Of a stretch of DNA of 64,000 bases, positions 61,776-64,000 are shown piece by piece. This DNA comes from Hyphomicrobiales bacterium (GTDB taxonomy: Bacteria > Pseudomonadota > Alphaproteobacteria > Rhizobiales > Rhizobiaceae), in the NCBI GenBank assembly GCA_900472295.1, contig UCIA01000005.1, forward strand, positions 1-64,000. The letters are read 5' to 3'. The position numbers and the translations under genes were made by a program. The stretch's first letter is position 1; every line of letters begins with the position of its first letter. The notes under the pieces are model-generated. The model saw only the letters and a program-made list of their open reading frames with translations. It had not been told where the DNA came from and did not search any database.

Positions 61776-62354
61776 GAACCCGAACGAGACCTGCGCCGGT
61801 GGCGGCGGGCCGACGCGCACGCCTTCCATGGCCAGCATCTTTTCCTTGGTGACCGAACCGCCGGGCGCCGAGAAGCCACCGATCTTGCCGCCCGCGGCCA
61901 GGATGCGGTGGCAAGGGATGACCAGCGGCACCGGGTTGGCGCCAAGCGCTGCCCCGGTTTCGCGCGGCAGGCCGGGCTGGCCGGCGCGCTTGGCCAACTC
62001 GCCATAGGTGGTGGTCTCGCCATAGCCGAGTTTTCGCGCCGCGTCGTAAATGGCCAGGCGGAAGTCGTCGACGCCATCGAGATCGACCGGCACGCCGGAG
62101 AAATCGACGTCCTCGCCCGCGGCATAGGCCTTGATCGAGGCGATCAGCTCGACCACCCATTGCGGCTGCCCAGTGTTGGCGACCGTATTGCTTGCGACAC
62201 CGGCATGGCGCATCAGCCGGCGCTCCACCGCGTCGCGGGTCTTTTCGGGCAGGCAGAGCCGGATCAGGCCCTTTTCGCTCCAGGCGATGCCCATGAAGCC
62301 GATCACTGTTTCTAACACTGCGTGGCCGGCCGTGATCGAAGATGTCGTTTCCAT
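61773..62354 (-). CDS. ogt: Methylated-DNA-[protein]-cysteine S-methyltransferase
   Basis: The 193-residue protein has the alkyltransferase core. [20 protein letters not shown] is the helix-turn-helix region, [20 protein letters not shown] carries the active-site Cys in P-C-H-R near residue 147, and [20 protein letters not shown] closes it. It removes O6-methyl groups from guanine by suicidal transfer to Cys. The N-terminal domain lacks the Ada sensor part. ATG 62354 has AAGGA upstream. Confidence 0.94.
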   Translation of the reverse strand: METTSSITAGHAVLETVIGFMGIAWSEKGLIRLCLPEKTRDAVERRLMRHAGVASNTVANTGQPQWVVELIASIKAYAAGEDVDFSGVPVDLDGVDDFRLAIYDAARKLGYGETTTYGELAKRAGQPGLPRETGAALGANPVPLVIPCHRILAAGGKIGGFSAPGGSVTKEKMLAMEGVRVGPPPPAQVSFGF

Positions 62355-62532
62355 GATGCGTTCCTTTCCGCAAAGTGGCGAAAACCGGGATACCACCCGG
62401 TACATATCCAGAACAATATGACATCTGGGCCTAGCTCTCGCCACCCGAAAACCACCTGTAAGCCCCGATTGCCGCCCCTGAATCGCTGGTGTAAGGACTT
62501 CTTAACAACCCGACAAACCGGACCCCTGCGGC

Positions 62533-63423
62533 TTGCCAGCAAAACTCAACCTTATCGCGATCTCCGTGATCGTCGGTGCCGCCGCACTCAGTGGCTGCAC
62601 CTCGACCTCGCAGGTGAAGCCTGCGCTGACCGAAACCGCAACCACAGCTGGCAGCGACGCCGGCTTTACCGTGCCGCTGCCGGAGACGGTTTCGGTGCTG
62701 CCTGAAGCCTCGGGGATTGCACCCGTCCAGGCCGCTGACGTGATACCAGCCGCGCCGGCGCTTGACGCCGCCGCACAGCCGGCTGCCGCGACGGCGGCTT
62801 TTGCCGGAGCGACGCCCGCCGCACCTGCCGTGCCCGCAGTCATGGCTGCCAAGCCGATCGCGGCGACATACACAACCGCCGGCCTCGTCGTGCCGGCGAC
62901 TGCCGCAGGCGTCCAGAAAACCATGCCCGGCGTGCAGCAGGTGGCCTATGTCGTGCCGCAGAACCCGGCAGCACTCGGCCAGTTTCCCGCCGCGCCGCTC
63001 AGCCCGTCCTTGCCGGAAGAGCATGCGACCGGTGCGCGCGGCGACGTCGACCGGCTGATCCAGAAATACGCCGCTCTCTACGAGGTGCCGGTCGATCTGG
63101 TGCGCCATGTCGTCAACCGCGAAAGCACCTACAACCCCAAGGCTTATAATAACGGCCATTGGGGCCTGATGCAGATCAAGCACGCGACGGCGCGCGGCAT
63201 GGGCTATGACGGGCCGGCCAAGGGCCTGTTCGACGCCGAGACCAATCTGAAATATGCGGTCAAATATCTGCGCGGCGCCTGGCTGGTTGCCGACCGCAAC
63301 GCCAAGAAGGCCGACTGGCTCTACCAGACCGGCTATTATTTCGACGCCAAGCGCAAGGGCCTGCTCGAGGCCACCGGCCTCGGCGTCGACCGCAAGCGCC
63401 GCCGTGCGCAACCTGACGCCTGA
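62533..63423 (+). CDS. Lytic transglycosylase SLT-domain lipoprotein
   Basis: A signal with lipobox AAALSGC (Cys near 22) is followed by about 145 residues of Ala/Pro/Val-rich linker. A SLT domain of about 110 residues comes next. LIQKYAALYEVPVDLVRHVV leads to RESTYNPKAYNNGHWGLMQI with the catalytic Glu near 197, and ETNLKYAVKYLRGAWLVADR follows. Such enzymes cleave peptidoglycan glycan strands, forming 1,6-anhydro-muramic acid. The start is TTG at 62533, the only one giving a full signal peptide. It overlaps the next GNAT gene by one base. Confidence 0.88.
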   Translation: MPAKLNLIAISVIVGAAALSGCTSTSQVKPALTETATTAGSDAGFTVPLPETVSVLPEASGIAPVQAADVIPAAPALDAAAQPAAATAAFAGATPAAPAVPAVMAAKPIAATYTTAGLVVPATAAGVQKTMPGVQQVAYVVPQNPAALGQFPAAPLSPSLPEEHATGARGDVDRLIQKYAALYEVPVDLVRHVVNRESTYNPKAYNNGHWGLMQIKHATARGMGYDGPAKGLFDAETNLKYAVKYLRGAWLVADRNAKKADWLYQTGYYFDAKRKGLLEATGLGVDRKRRRAQPDA

Positions 63424-63911
63424 TGCCCAAGCCGGGCCCTCAGGGACCGACTGATATCCGGCTGCGCAAGATCCTCGACGAGACGCTCGTTGCACCGCAT
63501 TGGCCGGATGGTTTTGCCATGCGCTGCTTCGAGCCGGCAGATGCGCTGCCCCTGCATGCCCTGCTGAGCGAGGTGTTCGACAACGGCGCCGACGGTCCGT
63601 TCGACGAATGGTGGCCGCGCATTTCAGGCGATGCCGAATTCGACCCGGCGCTGTGTTTCCTGGTCATCGACGCCAAGGGAAGGCTTGCAGCGGCAGCGCT
63701 GTGCTGGACATCGGCCTTCGTGAAAGATCTCGCCGTTCACCCCGAAGCGCGCGGCAAAGGCATTGGCGAAGCGCTGATGTGGCAGGCCTTCGCCGCCTTT
63801 CGCGATCGCGGCGCGGCCCATGTCGACCTCAAGACCGATACGGTCGAGAACGCCGCCGCGGTCAGGCTCTACGAGCGGTTGGGCATGAGGCCTGTCGCCT
63901 GGGAAGGCTAG
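63423..63911 (+). CDS. GNAT-family N-acetyltransferase
   Basis: The 162-residue protein has the acetyl-CoA loop VKDLAVHPEARGKGIGEALM (R-x-x-G-x-G) and the C-terminal motif VENAAAVRLYERLGMRP. The N-terminal half is tryptophan-rich (PHWPDGFAM, FDEWWPRI). The substrate is unknown. The start overlaps the stop of the transglycosylase gene by one base (TGATG), so both are co-translated, but a functional link is not obvious. Confidence 0.9.
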   Translation: MPKPGPQGPTDIRLRKILDETLVAPHWPDGFAMRCFEPADALPLHALLSEVFDNGADGPFDEWWPRISGDAEFDPALCFLVIDAKGRLAAAALCWTSAFVKDLAVHPEARGKGIGEALMWQAFAAFRDRGAAHVDLKTDTVENAAAVRLYERLGMRPVAWEG

Positions 63912-64000
63912 ACGGTTTCCGCAGTTGTCCGCTGTTGCGAGGCGTGGCTGCGCGCCTCCTCGCGTAGCAGGAAGATCATTCGGTTCGTGAACCGCTTCAC
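63908..64000 (-). CDS. C-terminal end of an unidentified protein (start beyond the window)
   Basis: The minus strand reads open from the right edge to TAG at 63908, giving about 30 residues: VKRFTNRMIFLLREEARSH, then ASQQRTTAETV. The basic-then-acidic pattern could be a real C-terminus, and convergent overlap of a few bases with the GNAT gene is common here. Too little is present to name a family. Confidence 0.35.
   Translation of the reverse strand: MKRFTNRMIFLLREEARSHASQQRTTAETV

Overview
The window is GC-rich chromosomal DNA of an alphaproteobacterium of the order Hyphomicrobiales, most probably Mesorhizobium or a close relative. This rests on the gene families (UvrB with long extensions at both ends, LsrB-type LysR beside trxB, an AbcR-like sRNA, DUF1761/DUF3137/DUF3775/LssY-C proteins) and on several interspersed palindromic repeats of a rhizobial kind. 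It is ordinary chromosome: I see no transposase, integrase, rRNA, tRNA or CRISPR array.

Layout. 0-11 kb: uvrB (3' end beyond the left edge), a CapA-like protein, and mostly uncharacterised envelope proteins. 11-16.6 kb: a lipid-kinase-like gene, a translationally coupled minus-strand operon (GMC oxidoreductase, enolase-superfamily dehydratase, 3-hydroxyisobutyrate-dehydrogenase-like enzyme) and an acyl-CoA thioesterase. 17-28 kb: an HxlR regulator divergent from an FMN reductase, a GH144/glucoamylase-like protein, a PATR autotransporter, a DMT transporter, an alpha/beta hydrolase divergent from a CGNR-type regulator, and a CorC-like protein. 28-33 kb: ChaC, two extensin-family proteins, a TPR protein and greA.

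33.4-41.1 kb is the most unusual segment. A 1596-residue autotransporter with about nine Ig-like repeats is divergent from three tandem phage-tail-Collar proteins and a GNAT acetyltransferase, with a DUF6916 gene converging on them. The shared intergenic region carries three copies of CAGAATCCG. No phage structural genes are nearby, so this looks like a domesticated surface system.

41.3-48.6 kb holds a full ADP-heptose pathway and two LPS core heptosyltransferases in two divergent operons (hldD-waaF-waaC and hldE-gmhA-gmhB). Between them lie an orphan Phd/YefM antitoxin, a lysE gene and two large palindromic repeats. 48.6-52.5 kb: lrp, trxB and lsrB, a membrane methyltransferase, then an AbcR-like sRNA with a LysR-type box and a second structured RNA candidate. 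52.5-64 kb: an EF-G paralogue lacking the switch-II histidine, a hydrolase, a mandelonitrile-lyase-like cupin, an aspartate aminotransferase, two overlapping EAL genes, a frameshifted antitoxin-like remnant, a cold-shock gene, ogt, a lytic transglycosylase and a GNAT gene.

All calls come from reading the sequence and recalling families; no database search was run.
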